A stretch of 64,000 bases of DNA, from assembly GCA_902605865.1 (NCBI GenBank), contig CACLEJ010000002.1, positions 1 through 64,000 of the forward strand. Direction: 5' to 3'. Positions 47,329 through 56,990 of this stretch are shown in pieces. Position 1 is the first letter of the stretch, and every line of letters begins with the position of its first letter. Under the pieces are notes generated by a model. It was not told the DNA's origin, did no database searches, and worked only from the letters and a program-made list of their open reading frames with translations. A program made the translations under genes and the position numbers. This stretch comes from an uncultured Pelagibacteraceae bacterium (GTDB taxonomy: Bacteria > Pseudomonadota > Alphaproteobacteria > Pelagibacterales > Pelagibacteraceae).

Positions 47329-47712
47329 ATGGCGCGTATAGCAGGTGTAAACATACCACAAAATAAATTAGTTAGAATAGGACTAACATATATCTTTGGA
47401 ATTGGGGAAAGAAATTCCAATGACATATGCAAGTCATTAAAAATACCAGATACAAAAAGAGTAAACGAGCTAACAGATGATGAGATTCTAAAAATAAGAG
47501 AATTTATTGACCAGAAGTTTACTGTAGAGGGAGATTTAAGAAGAGACACTTCATTAAATATTAAAAGATTAATAGATTTAGCATCTTATAGAGGATCTAG
47601 ACATAGAAAAAAACTACCTGTCAGAGGTCAGAGAACTAGATGTAATGCAAGAACGCGTAAAGGAAAGGCAATTGCTATTGCTGGTAAAAAATTAACACCA
47701 TTAAAAAAATAA
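47329..47712 (+). CDS. rpsM: 30S ribosomal protein S13
   Basis: A 127-residue S13, with '[25 protein letters not shown]' and '[25 protein letters not shown]'. It is slightly longer at the C-terminus than the E. coli protein (118). Confidence 0.97.
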   Translation: MARIAGVNIPQNKLVRIGLTYIFGIGERNSNDICKSLKIPDTKRVNELTDDEILKIREFIDQKFTVEGDLRRDTSLNIKRLIDLASYRGSRHRKKLPVRGQRTRCNARTRKGKAIAIAGKKLTPLKK

Positions 47713-47713
47713 A

Positions 47714-48157
47714 ATGACTAAAGATAAAACTGATACACAAGACCAGAAAAAAGAAAGTTCAGTAAAATCTAAAAAAAGTTCATACTCAAAGAAAAAAAAA
47801 AATAAAAAAAATATTCTGAATGGTATTGCTTATGTTCAATCTACATTTAATAATACTATTGTTTCGATAGCAGACACAAATGGTAATGTTATTTCTTGGG
47901 CATCTGCTGGTCAGAAAGGATTTAAAGGCTCTAGAAAATCAACACCATATGCTGCACAAGTTGCTGCAGACTCAGCTGCTGTTAAAGCCTTAGAAGTTGG
48001 TATGAAAATTTTATCTGTAGAAGTTAAAGGTCCTGGATCTGGGAGAGAAACTGCTCTTAGAGCCTTACAAGCAAGAGGATTTAAAATTATTTCAATTAAA
48101 GATACAACACCAATGCCACACAATGGATCAAGGCCGCCAAAAAAAAGGAGAGTATAA
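47714..48157 (+). CDS. rpsK: 30S ribosomal protein S11 with N-terminal basic extension
   Basis: A 147-residue S11. The family core starts at about residue 35 ('[25 protein letters not shown]') and has '[20 protein letters not shown]' and '[13 protein letters not shown]'. The first 33 residues are a Lys/Ser-rich extension ([11 protein letters not shown]) longer than in E. coli (129 total). The ATG lies one base after rpsM. Confidence 0.96.
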   Translation: MTKDKTDTQDQKKESSVKSKKSSYSKKKKNKKNILNGIAYVQSTFNNTIVSIADTNGNVISWASAGQKGFKGSRKSTPYAAQVAADSAAVKALEVGMKILSVEVKGPGSGRETALRALQARGFKIISIKDTTPMPHNGSRPPKKRRV

Positions 48158-49186
48158 ATGGAATCTGTAGATGTTAATGTAAAAAACTGGAAATCACTTA
48201 TAAAACCACCAAAACTAGATGTAAATTTAAGTGATGATAAAACATATGCAAAGATAATTGCCGAACCTCTAGAGAAAGGTTATGGGCTTACTTTGGGAAA
48301 TTCTTTAAGGAGAATACTTTTATCTTCAATAAGAGGTACTGCTGTTACAGCTATCCAAATTGATGGTGTCTTACATGAATTTACCTCAATTAAAGGTGTT
48401 AGAGAAGATGTAACCGATATAGTTTTAAATATAAAATCACTTGCTTTAAAAGGTAATTCTGAAACAACAAATAAGCTTATTTTGGATGCCAAAGGACCGG
48501 GTGAAATTAAAGCATCTAACATCACAACATCTGCAGATATTGAAATATTAAACCCTGATTTAGTAATTTGTAATTTAGATGAAAATACTAACTTTCATAT
48601 GGAAATGACCGTAAGTAGTGGAAAAGGTTACGTTTCTGCAGATATGAATAAACCAGAGGAGCCACCACTAGGATTAATACCAATAGACTCACTTTTTAGC
48701 CCTGTTAAAAAGGTTTCTTATTCAATAAGTACAGCAAGAGAAGGTAAAGCTTTAGATTACGATAAATTAACAATGGAAGTTGAAACTAACGGATCAATCT
48801 CAGCTGAAGATGCTGTCGCCTATTCAGCAAGAATTTTTCAAGACCAACTTGGAATGTTTGTCAATTTTGATGAACCACAAGAGGTTATTGTAAGAGAACA
48901 ACCAGCAGAACCTGAATTTAATAAAAATCTTTTGAGAAAAGTTGATGAGCTTGAACTTTCTGTAAGATCAATGAATTGTCTAAAAAATGATAATATAATT
49001 TATATTGGAGATCTAGTTCAAAAATCTGAAGGAGAAATGTTAAGAACACCAAACTTTGGAAGAAAATCACTTAATGAAATAAAAGAAGTTTTAACAGGCA
49101 TGTCACTCTATCTTGGAATGGAGATACCAAACTGGCCTCCAGATAATATAGCTGAACTTTCTAAAAAGCTTGAGGAAGCAATCTAA
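48158..49186 (+). CDS. rpoA: RNA polymerase subunit alpha
   Basis: A 342-residue alpha subunit. The N-terminal dimerisation domain has '[49 protein letters not shown]'; the C-terminal domain has '[37 protein letters not shown]'. The core alphaCTD helices for UP-element and activator contact are intact. Confidence 0.98.
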   Translation: MESVDVNVKNWKSLIKPPKLDVNLSDDKTYAKIIAEPLEKGYGLTLGNSLRRILLSSIRGTAVTAIQIDGVLHEFTSIKGVREDVTDIVLNIKSLALKGNSETTNKLILDAKGPGEIKASNITTSADIEILNPDLVICNLDENTNFHMEMTVSSGKGYVSADMNKPEEPPLGLIPIDSLFSPVKKVSYSISTAREGKALDYDKLTMEVETNGSISAEDAVAYSARIFQDQLGMFVNFDEPQEVIVREQPAEPEFNKNLLRKVDELELSVRSMNCLKNDNIIYIGDLVQKSEGEMLRTPNFGRKSLNEIKEVLTGMSLYLGMEIPNWPPDNIAELSKKLEEAI

Positions 49187-49632
49187 TGAGACATAAAATG
49201 GGTTATAAAAAGCTCAATAGAACATCTGAGCACAGAAAAGCATTAATTAAGAATATGCTAAATTCACTTGTTAAGTATGAACAAATAACAACAACACTAC
49301 CAAAAGCAAAAGTATTAAAACCCCAAGCTGATAAATTAATTACATTAGGCAAAAAAGATACACTTCAAAATACTAGAACATTGATATCTAAACTTCAAGA
49401 CGAGAGCTCAGCAAGCAAAATTAAAAAAACATTATCAAAAAGATATGAAAATAGAAAAGGTGGATATACAAGAATAATTAAGGCAGGTTTTAGATACGGA
49501 GATAATGCGCCTATGGCAGTAATAGAATTTGTAGATCGTGATATAGAAGCAAAAAAAGTAGATAAAAAGAAAACAGAAAAATCTACAGTAACTGATAAAA
49601 AAACAGAAACACCTAAAGAAGCTACAGCTTAG
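49186..49632 (+). CDS. rplQ: 50S ribosomal protein L17 with C-terminal extension
   Basis: A 148-residue L17 with '[42 protein letters not shown]' and 'NRKGGYTRIIKAGFRYGDNAPMAVIEFV'. The last 30 residues are Lys/Thr/Glu-rich and exceed the family core. It is the last gene of the superoperon and overlaps rpoA by one base. Confidence 0.97.
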   Translation: MRHKMGYKKLNRTSEHRKALIKNMLNSLVKYEQITTTLPKAKVLKPQADKLITLGKKDTLQNTRTLISKLQDESSASKIKKTLSKRYENRKGGYTRIIKAGFRYGDNAPMAVIEFVDRDIEAKKVDKKKTEKSTVTDKKTETPKEATA

Positions 49633-49655
49633 TCTTTAATTCATATTTAATTTAA

Positions 49656-49683
49656 TTGATATTGTAAAACAATTATCTAATAT
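49656..49683 (+). promoter_or_regulatory. Candidate promoter for the lyase-like secreted gene
   Basis: TTGATA (49656-49661) and TAATAT (49678-49683) are 16 bases apart, 14 bases before the ATG at 49698. The spacer contains TTGTAAAACAA, a short inverted repeat. Confidence 0.45.
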
Positions 49684-49697
49684 TTTATATTAACAAA

Positions 49698-50615
49698 ATG
49701 AAAAATATAATTTTTCAAATAATTATAATATTTTTTTTTACATCAAATATTTTAAAAGCAAATCCATCAAAAATAGACGGTATAAAATTTTATACGTTAG
49801 GTGATGATAACATGCCTTGGTTTAATTTAGACAATGAAAAAGATTTAATTGACTTGTCAAATATTGACTGCCAATGGAGTCATGGAAAAAAAACTAAATG
49901 CAGAATGCACTTGTCACCTTTATATAACTTTCCCAAAGATGGATTATTAATTCAAAATAAAATTGTTAGATCTGGCAAAATTGCTTGGAAATTTAAAAAT
50001 GGTGATGGTGATTGTGGTCAACAAAGAAAATCAGACGAGTGCAATACCTTTAGAGAAAGATCTGAAGTTAGTATGTTAGGATTAAAGTCTAAAAATACAT
50101 GGTTTAAATTTAGCATTTATATTCCCGAAAATAGTGAATTTACTATTCCTATAAGTAATACTATATGGCAAATACATTCTAAAGCGGGTCCAGTAAATTT
50201 TATGTTTAGAATTGCTCCAAATGGAGATTTACAATGGACAGATTTTGTAAATCATAGTTTTGGAGGATTTGATACTTATAAAATTTTAGAAGCAAATAAT
50301 GTAAAAGGTAAATGGAATGATTTTGTTATTAATATTGAATTTGTTGATTGGCCAAATAAGAGTTTTATTAAGATTTGGGCTAATAACGAACTTGTAGTTA
50401 ATTACAATGGATTGACTAATAATAATATAAGCAAACAGTCGTATATGAAGTTTGGAATATACAAAAGTAATATTAATAGGTTTAATATAATGCATAAAGG
50501 TAATCCTCCAAAAAGAGCTGATACAATTGTATATTATGACTCTATTGCTATAGGTAAAAAGTGCAAAGATCTTAAGTTAGATGAAGAAAATAATAGTTGC
50601 AAAAAATTAAAATAA
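49698..50615 (+). CDS. Secreted polysaccharide-lyase-like beta-jelly-roll protein
   Basis: A 305-residue exported protein with a signal peptide at about residues 1-21 (ending ILKA). The pattern matches the heparin-lyase-I-like polysaccharide lyase fold (Pfam Polysacc_lyase): an 'RERSEVSML' strand near residue 115, 'TWFKFSIYIP' near 135, 'IWQIHSK' near 157, 'GKWNDFVINIEF' near 205 and the closing 'KFGIYK...DTIVYYDSIAIG'. Four Cys residues precede the jelly roll (CQW, CRM, CGQ, CNT) and could form disulfides. Catalytic residues cannot be fixed by eye. It would act in the periplasm or outside on an acidic polysaccharide. Confidence 0.65.
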   Translation: MKNIIFQIIIIFFFTSNILKANPSKIDGIKFYTLGDDNMPWFNLDNEKDLIDLSNIDCQWSHGKKTKCRMHLSPLYNFPKDGLLIQNKIVRSGKIAWKFKNGDGDCGQQRKSDECNTFRERSEVSMLGLKSKNTWFKFSIYIPENSEFTIPISNTIWQIHSKAGPVNFMFRIAPNGDLQWTDFVNHSFGGFDTYKILEANNVKGKWNDFVINIEFVDWPNKSFIKIWANNELVVNYNGLTNNNISKQSYMKFGIYKSNINRFNIMHKGNPPKRADTIVYYDSIAIGKKCKDLKLDEENNSCKKLK

Positions 50616-50617
50616 AA

Positions 50618-51526
50618 ATGAAAAAATCAATTAACGTAGACAAATCCTTTAATGACATGCGCATTGATAGATTTATTCGAAATCATTTAGGAAAAATTCC
50701 ACAAGGACTTATTGAAAAAAACCTCAGAAATGGAAAATTAAAATTAAATCAAAAAAAAATAAAAAGCTCCCAAAAAGTTAAAACTGGTGACAAACTTAAT
50801 ATTTATAATTTAAATTTTGAGGAAAAAATTGAGCAAATCAAAAAAAAATACAATCCTAGTAATGAAATTATAAAAGAAAATGAAGATTTAATTATTGAAA
50901 ATAACGAAAATTTTGTCGTTCTAAATAAAAAATCAGGAATTTCAGTGCAGGGTGGTACAAAATCTAAAAAAAATATAATTGATATATTTGCAAAAAGTAA
51001 TTTATTTAGAGATGAGAAGCCTTATTCTGTTCACAGATTAGATAAGGATACTTCTGGCGTTTTTATAATTGCAAAGAGTAGGGAAACAGCCCAATTGCTC
51101 ACTTCACTTTTTAGATTAAGAAAAGTTTACAAAACGTATTTAGCAATATGTAATGGTGAATTAATTTTAATAGATAAAGGAGTGATAAAAGATGATTTAA
51201 TAAGATTTGAAAATAAAAAAAAAATTATTGAAAAAGCTGAAACAAAATATGAAATCTTAGATAAAAATAATAATGCGACCTTCATTCAGCTAAATCCAAT
51301 TACAGGGAGAAAACACCAACTAAGAAAACAATTATTTAATTTAGGTAACTCCATTATTGGTGATAAAAAATATAATTCAACGAATAACTCAAAAATAAAT
51401 AATAAAAACTTAATGTTACATTCTTATGAAATAAAATTTAAAATAAATGAGAAAAAATACACTTTTAGAGCCACTCCTCCAGATTATTTTAGAAATATGT
51501 TAAAAACTAAAAGACTTAATTTTTAA
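50618..51526 (+). CDS. rluC: Ribosomal large-subunit pseudouridine synthase (RluC/RluD family)
   Basis: The track starts at a TTG (50597) inside the preceding gene; the ATG at 50618, three bases after that gene's stop codon, gives 302 residues. Residues 10-60 form an S4 RNA-binding domain ('[30 protein letters not shown]'); the catalytic motif '[10 protein letters not shown]' holds the active-site Asp, followed by '[13 protein letters not shown]'. RluC modifies 23S U955, U2504 and U2580; RluC against RluD cannot be decided. It overlaps lipB (minus strand) by 11 bases. Confidence 0.88.
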   Translation: MKKSINVDKSFNDMRIDRFIRNHLGKIPQGLIEKNLRNGKLKLNQKKIKSSQKVKTGDKLNIYNLNFEEKIEQIKKKYNPSNEIIKENEDLIIENNENFVVLNKKSGISVQGGTKSKKNIIDIFAKSNLFRDEKPYSVHRLDKDTSGVFIIAKSRETAQLLTSLFRLRKVYKTYLAICNGELILIDKGVIKDDLIRFENKKKIIEKAETKYEILDKNNNATFIQLNPITGRKHQLRKQLFNLGNSIIGDKKYNSTNNSKINNKNLMLHSYEIKFKINEKKYTFRATPPDYFRNMLKTKRLNF

Positions 51527-52139
51527 TATTTGATAAAAAATTTTTTATCAAATTATTCTCAATGTTTTTATAATTTTGTTTTTTAATCTTATTTAAATTT
51601 GAAACTCCTCTATCTCTGATTCCACAAGGAACTATTTTTTTATATACATTAAGATCATTAGAAATATTTAATGCAAAACCGTGATAAGCGATCCATTTCT
51701 TTACTTTTATCCCTATTGCAGCAATTTTATCTATTTTACCAGATTTGTGCTCTAACCAAATTCCAATATTTTTTCTATCAGCAAAACACTTTATATTGTA
51801 ATTTTTTAAAGTATCTACAATTGTCTTTTCGATTGCAGTTATAATTTTTTTTATATTCTTACCTCTTTTGTTTAAGTCAATCACAAAATAAAAAACTAAT
51901 TGACCAGGACCGTGATATGTTATTTTTCCACCTCTATTTGTTTTGACTAAATTTATTGATTTATCTAATAATTCATTATCCTTATAACTGGTTCCAGCCG
52001 TGTAAACCTCTTGATGTTCTAAAATCCATATCAGCTCATTTCTTTTTTTCGTATGAATTTCATCCAATCTTTTTTCTAAAAATGTAATAGCATTTTCATA
52101 TTTTACTGGTTTTATTGACTTTTTAATCTCTATTATCAT
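51516..52139 (-). CDS. lipB: Octanoyl-[ACP]:protein N-octanoyltransferase (lipoate synthesis)
   Basis: A 207-residue LipB. It has '[22 protein letters not shown]'-type motif (near residue 70), '[23 protein letters not shown]' (near 135; the catalytic Lys region) and '[14 protein letters not shown]' with the catalytic Cys. It transfers octanoate from ACP to lipoyl domains of 2-oxoacid dehydrogenases. It is convergent with rluC. Confidence 0.95.
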   Translation of the reverse strand: MIIEIKKSIKPVKYENAITFLEKRLDEIHTKKRNELIWILEHQEVYTAGTSYKDNELLDKSINLVKTNRGGKITYHGPGQLVFYFVIDLNKRGKNIKKIITAIEKTIVDTLKNYNIKCFADRKNIGIWLEHKSGKIDKIAAIGIKVKKWIAYHGFALNISNDLNVYKKIVPCGIRDRGVSNLNKIKKQNYKNIENNLIKNFLSNIKN

Positions 52140-52199
52140 TATAAATTTGTAATATTAATGTTTTGTATTAATAGTGCCAACTAAATTATAGATAAAATT

Positions 52200-53573
52200 A
52201 TGACTTTAGTAAAAAAAATTAAAGATAAAAAAGTTAACTTTGAATTCAATAAAGAATTTATCAAAGTAGTGACAGACAAGATTTCTTCAAATGATGCAGA
52301 ATTTATCACTAATTCATTTAATGATATGCACCCTGCGGATGCAGCAGATATTATTGAACATTTAAATGAAAACGATAGAGAAAGTTTAATAAAATTAAAT
52401 AATTTTAAAGTTGATCCTGAAGTGTTTGTTGAACTGAATGAGTCAATACAATCTGAATTGATTGCATATTTATCATCAGAGTCTATTGTAAATATATTAA
52501 AAAATCTAGAATCTGATGATGCCATTAAAATTTTAGAAAATGTTGATGAAAAAGATAAGAATACTATTTTAGGATCTCTTCCACCAAAAGACCGGTTCGC
52601 CTTATTAGAAAGTTTAAGCTACCCAGAAGATTCAGCTGCAAGAATAATGCAAAGAGAATTTACTGCTATACCAAGCAATTGGTCTGTTGGTCAGACTATA
52701 GACTATTTAAGAGAAAATAAAGATTTACCTGAAGAGTTTCTAGAAATCTTTATTGTAGATGAGAACTTTAAACCTATTGGAACTGTGCCATCTTCAAAAG
52801 TACTAAGAACTCCAAGAGAATCAAAAATGATGTCAATAATGTCCGAGTCTCAACTTTTAATACCTGTTGACATGGATAAAGAGGAAGTTGGAAATTTATT
52901 TGAAAATTACAATTTAAGCTCAGCCGCAGTCACCGATAAAAATGATAAATTGGTGGGGATGATAGCTTATGATGATGTTTTAACTGTACTTAAAGAAGAA
53001 GCTGAAGAAGATGCATTAAGACTTGCTGGAGTAGGCGATGAAGAAATAACTGACGGTGTAATTACAAAAACTAAGCGGAGATTTAATTGGCTTTTATTAA
53101 ATTTATTCACAGCTTTTTTAGCAACTTATTGTATTAGTTTATTTGGCGCTACCATAGAACAGATGGTTGTTTTAGCTTTTTTAATGCCTATTGTTGCATC
53201 AATGGGTGGCAATGCTGGTATGCAAACACTAGCAGTAACTGTAAGATCATTAGCTACACAAGATTTAACAAAAAATAATTTTACAAATAATATAATTAAA
53301 GAATTTAACATAGGTATTTTAAATGGAATTATCTTTGCAATTATAAGTTCAGTAATTGTTTATTTCTGGTTTAATGACATTCAACTTGCATTAATAATAT
53401 CAATATCAATGGTTTTAACAATGATAGTTGCTGGACTTTTTGGAATTTTAATACCAGTAACTCTAAAAAAAATGAACATAGATCCTGCTATTTCCTCTAG
53501 TGTTTTTGTGACTACAATTACAGATGTAATAGGTTTTGTCTCTTTTTTAGGTGTTGGAGCTTATTTTTTATAA
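52200..53573 (+). CDS. mgtE: Magnesium transporter MgtE
   Basis: A 457-residue MgtE. Residues 1-130 are the N domain with 'DMHPADAADIIEHL'; residues 135-265 are two CBS domains ('AARIMQREFTAIPSNWSVGQTIDYLR', 'AAVTDKNDKLVGMIAYDDVL'); five membrane spans follow from about 300 with 'MPIVASMGGNAGMQTLAVTVRSLAT', the pore motif. It ends directly before convergent panC. Confidence 0.95.
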   Translation: MTLVKKIKDKKVNFEFNKEFIKVVTDKISSNDAEFITNSFNDMHPADAADIIEHLNENDRESLIKLNNFKVDPEVFVELNESIQSELIAYLSSESIVNILKNLESDDAIKILENVDEKDKNTILGSLPPKDRFALLESLSYPEDSAARIMQREFTAIPSNWSVGQTIDYLRENKDLPEEFLEIFIVDENFKPIGTVPSSKVLRTPRESKMMSIMSESQLLIPVDMDKEEVGNLFENYNLSSAAVTDKNDKLVGMIAYDDVLTVLKEEAEEDALRLAGVGDEEITDGVITKTKRRFNWLLLNLFTAFLATYCISLFGATIEQMVVLAFLMPIVASMGGNAGMQTLAVTVRSLATQDLTKNNFTNNIIKEFNIGILNGIIFAIISSVIVYFWFNDIQLALIISISMVLTMIVAGLFGILIPVTLKKMNIDPAISSSVFVTTITDVIGFVSFLGVGAYFL

Positions 53574-54386
53574 TTAATAATTATCAATTAACCTAACATT
53601 GTCTATTTTATAAGCAACAAAAAGCCTATATTTATTTTTGAAATTATTAAGCTTTAAATTCTTTTCGTCTCTAAATTCTAAATAATCTATTTTAATATTG
53701 TATTTTTTTTCTAATTCTTTTTTGTGTTCAGGTAAACTAAGAGCTAATTTAGTGCCTAGTAATTTTGATTTATGCTTTATTTTTTTTAAAAATAATGCGA
53801 TTTGCGAGGCTTTTTTAAAAGATCTCTTTTTTAATAATTTGTTTCGTGTTGATAACGCAATTTTGTTATTTATTCTGATAGTTGGGCATGAATTAACACG
53901 TACCTTAAATTTTTTTGATAGGAATTTTTTTATTAGATATAACTGCTGATAATCTTTTTCACCCATATATAAATCTTTTGATTTTATAATGGTCAGTAAT
54001 CTATTCATAATATTTAGAACACCCTCAAAATGACCAACTCTAAACTTCGCACACAAAATCTTGTCTTTTTTTTTTAAATCAAATTTCTTAGCTTTAAATT
54101 TGTACATATCTTTGGCATTAGGTGCGAATAAATATTCTACATTTAATTTTTTTAATATAGCAATATCATTATGAATATTTCTTGGATATTTCTTAAAATC
54201 ATCTTTTTTATTGAATTGAGTAGGATTTACAAAAATACTTACAATAGTCATTCTTTTTTTATTTTGTGAGGCTTTTATTAAGGATTTATGACCCTCATGT
54301 ATTCCACCCATGGTAGGCACAAATCCAATATTTTTATAGTTTTTAATCTCTTTATTTAAATCAAAAATGCTTGTAATTATTTTCAT
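53574..54386 (-). CDS. panC: Pantothenate synthetase
   Basis: A 270-residue PanC that joins pantoate and beta-alanine with ATP. It has 'GFVPTMGGIHEGHKSLI' (HIGH-like motif), 'SIFVNPTQF', 'MGEKDYQQLYLI' and a KMSKS-type 'ALSTRNKLL'. It overlaps no gene and converges on mgtE with no spacer. No panB is nearby. Confidence 0.95.
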   Translation of the reverse strand: MKIITSIFDLNKEIKNYKNIGFVPTMGGIHEGHKSLIKASQNKKRMTIVSIFVNPTQFNKKDDFKKYPRNIHNDIAILKKLNVEYLFAPNAKDMYKFKAKKFDLKKKDKILCAKFRVGHFEGVLNIMNRLLTIIKSKDLYMGEKDYQQLYLIKKFLSKKFKVRVNSCPTIRINNKIALSTRNKLLKKRSFKKASQIALFLKKIKHKSKLLGTKLALSLPEHKKELEKKYNIKIDYLEFRDEKNLKLNNFKNKYRLFVAYKIDNVRLIDNY

Positions 54387-54420
54387 TTTCTAAATATATG
54401 TTTATAAATAAATTATCTTT

Positions 54421-55236
54421 ATGATTAAACAAGCTATTATTCCACTAGCTGGATTAGGAACAAGACTTTTGCCATTGACTAGTGTCTTTGCTAAAGAATT
54501 ATTACCTATAAATGGCAAGCCTGGAATTGAATATATTCTTGATGAGTGCATAGATGCAGGTATTACAGAAATAATTTTCATTATTTCCAAAAAAAAAGAA
54601 ATGATAAAGAAATATTTTTATAATGACATTTTTTATAAATCATTAATCAAAAAGAAAAATGATCCAAGAGTAATTAAAGAATATAAAAAAATTTTACAGT
54701 ATAAAAAAAAAATCAAATTTGTTTATCAAAACAAACCCTTAGGAACTGGTGACGCTGTTTTAAAAACCAAAAAATATATTAAAAATAAATATTTTTTAAT
54801 GCTTCTTCCAGATGATTTAATTATGAAAAAGAATTGTTCAAAAGATATGATCAAAATACATAAAAAATATAAAGCCTCTGTAATGGCTAGTATGACAGTC
54901 AGCAAAAATAATGTGAATCGTTGGGGCATATATTCATCATCCAAAAAACTTAATAATCAGAATTTTATAATTTCAGATGTTATTGAAAAACCTAACACTA
55001 AAGAAGCTCCGTCAAATAATGCTGTAATTGGAAGATATATACTGAGCAAGGATATTTTTAAAATTCTAAAAAAACAAAAAAAAGGCAAAGGTGGCGAGAT
55101 TCATATTACTGACTCAATTAAAACAATGATTGACAATAAATCATTATTCATTGGTCATAAATTTTCAGGAAAATATTTAGATTGTGGTTCTATGAGTGGT
55201 TATATTAATTCAACGTTAGAAATTGCAAAATTATGA
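54421..55236 (+). CDS. galU: UTP-glucose-1-phosphate uridylyltransferase
   Basis: A 271-residue nucleotidyltransferase. It starts 'IPLAGLGTRLLPLTSVFAKELLPINGKPGIEYILDE', and has 'PLGTGDAVLKTK', 'LLPDDLIMKK' and 'GKYLDCGSMSGYI'. It makes UDP-glucose, and its stop overlaps the ugd start by four bases (ATGA), so the pair makes UDP-glucuronate. Confidence 0.95.
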   Translation: MIKQAIIPLAGLGTRLLPLTSVFAKELLPINGKPGIEYILDECIDAGITEIIFIISKKKEMIKKYFYNDIFYKSLIKKKNDPRVIKEYKKILQYKKKIKFVYQNKPLGTGDAVLKTKKYIKNKYFLMLLPDDLIMKKNCSKDMIKIHKKYKASVMASMTVSKNNVNRWGIYSSSKKLNNQNFIISDVIEKPNTKEAPSNNAVIGRYILSKDIFKILKKQKKGKGGEIHITDSIKTMIDNKSLFIGHKFSGKYLDCGSMSGYINSTLEIAKL

Positions 55237-56528
55237 AAATATGCATAATTGGATCAGGTTATGTTGGGTTAGTAAGTGGTGCATGTTTTGCTGAACTTGG
55301 TAACAATGTTATTTGTGTAGACAAAAACCTAAATAAAATATCTAATCTAAAGAAAGGAGCAATTCCAATTTACGAACCAGGATTAGAAGAATTAATTCAA
55401 AGAAACGTTACGCAAAAAAGACTTCAATTTTCATCAAATATATCAGAGTCTATTAAAAAAGGAGATCTTGTATTTATATGTGTTGGAACTCCGACTAAAA
55501 ATAAATCTAACGAAGCAGATTTAAAATATATATTTCAAGTAGTAAAAGATCTAAAAAAGAATTTAAACAAATATAAAATAATCATTACTAAATCTACAGT
55601 ACCAGTAACTACTGGTGACAAAATTCAAAAATTATTAACAACTAAAACAAATAAAAAATTATTCGATGTTGTTTCCAATCCAGAATTTTTAAGAGAAGGC
55701 GAAGCTATCAGAGATTTCATGTTTCCTGATCGAGTTGTAGTTGGTACAAATAGCAAAAAGGCTAATAATATTTTAAAAAATTTATATTCTCCAATTATTA
55801 AAAAGAAGGGTAGATATTTCAACACATCAAGACGTGCAGCCGAAGTTATAAAATACGCATCCAATGCATTTCTAGCAACAAAAATTACATTTATTAATGA
55901 AATTGCAAATTTATGTGAAAAACTTAAAGTTGACGTTACCGATGTTTCGTTAGGTATTGGAACTGATGACAGAATAGGAGCAAGATTTTTAAGAGCAGGA
56001 CCAGGTTATGGTGGTTCTTGTTTTCCAAAAGATACACGTGCTTTAATTTCTACTTCAAAAAAATTTAAAATTAATCTATCTATAGTTAAATCAACAATTA
56101 ACTCTAATGAAAATAGGCACAAATATTTATTAGCTAAAATTAGAGAAATATTGAATAATAATCTAAAAAGTAAGAAAATTACTTTTTTAGGCGTTACTTT
56201 TAAGGCTGGTACTGACGATATGAGAGACTCAGCATCTCTAAAATTAATTCCATATTTGATCAACAAAGGATCCAAAGTTTCATATTATGAACCTACTGGA
56301 ATTAAAAATGATTTTGATAAAAAAAAAGTAGCCTATTTTAATAATATTAAAGACGCATGTAACAATAGTGATCTTCTCATTATACATACAGAGTGGAATG
56401 AGTTTAAGCAGTTAAACTTTAAAAAGTTGAATAATAAAAAGAAATTTAAGATTTATGATTTAAGAAATTTATATTCACCCTCAAAAATGAAAAGTAAAAA
56501 TATCGAATATTATAGTATAGGTAGATAA
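55233..56528 (+). CDS. ugd: UDP-glucose 6-dehydrogenase
   Basis: A 431-residue enzyme that oxidises UDP-glucose to UDP-glucuronate with two NAD. It has the Rossmann motif 'IGSGYVGLVSGACFAELG', 'NPEFLREGEAI', 'FINEIANLCEKL' and the catalytic Cys in 'GPGYGGSCFPKDTRAL', and 'GVTFKAGTDDMRDSASL' in the C-terminal domain. It is co-translated with galU. UDP-glucuronate would feed surface polysaccharide or lipid synthesis. Confidence 0.95.
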   Translation: MKICIIGSGYVGLVSGACFAELGNNVICVDKNLNKISNLKKGAIPIYEPGLEELIQRNVTQKRLQFSSNISESIKKGDLVFICVGTPTKNKSNEADLKYIFQVVKDLKKNLNKYKIIITKSTVPVTTGDKIQKLLTTKTNKKLFDVVSNPEFLREGEAIRDFMFPDRVVVGTNSKKANNILKNLYSPIIKKKGRYFNTSRRAAEVIKYASNAFLATKITFINEIANLCEKLKVDVTDVSLGIGTDDRIGARFLRAGPGYGGSCFPKDTRALISTSKKFKINLSIVKSTINSNENRHKYLLAKIREILNNNLKSKKITFLGVTFKAGTDDMRDSASLKLIPYLINKGSKVSYYEPTGIKNDFDKKKVAYFNNIKDACNNSDLLIIHTEWNEFKQLNFKKLNNKKKFKIYDLRNLYSPSKMKSKNIEYYSIGR

Positions 56529-56531
56529 CTA

Positions 56532-56990
56532 TTAAATCTCGAATATTGCGTCAACTTCAACCGCTACACCTAAAGGCAAACTATTAGTACTTACAGCAGC
56601 ACGTGTATGTGTACCCTTATCCCCAAAGAGATCTTTAATTAAATCTGATGCACCATTTATTACTTTTGGTTGTTCAATAAAGTCATCTGTAGAATTAACA
56701 AAACCTGTTAATCTAACGCATGATTTAATTTTTGATAAATCATCTGAACAGGCTTTTTTAGCTTGAGCAACTATATTTAAAGCGCATCTTTGTGCAGCTT
56801 TGTAAGCCTCCTCCGTATTAAAGTCTTTTCCAACTTTCCCTTTAATTAATTGTCCATTTGCATCGATTGATATTTGTCCTGAAATATAAAGTAAATTGCC
56901 AGAAATTTTTGTGGCAACATATGAACCAACTGGATCAGTTGCTTTAGGTAAAACTAAACCCATTTCTTTTAATTTTGTATCAATAGACAT
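56532..56990 (-). CDS. RidA/YjgF-family protein
   Basis: A 152-residue member of the RidA/YjgF superfamily: 'ISGNLLYISGQISIDANGQLIKGKVG' near residue 30 and 'AAVSTNSLPLGVAVEVDAIFEI' at the end. The Arg of the RidA deaminase motif is seen as 'TRAAV'. It may deaminate enamine/imine intermediates, or belong to a subgroup without that activity. It overlaps topA by one base and is its downstream partner. Confidence 0.88.
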   Translation of the reverse strand: MSIDTKLKEMGLVLPKATDPVGSYVATKISGNLLYISGQISIDANGQLIKGKVGKDFNTEEAYKAAQRCALNIVAQAKKACSDDLSKIKSCVRLTGFVNSTDDFIEQPKVINGASDLIKDLFGDKGTHTRAAVSTNSLPLGVAVEVDAIFEI

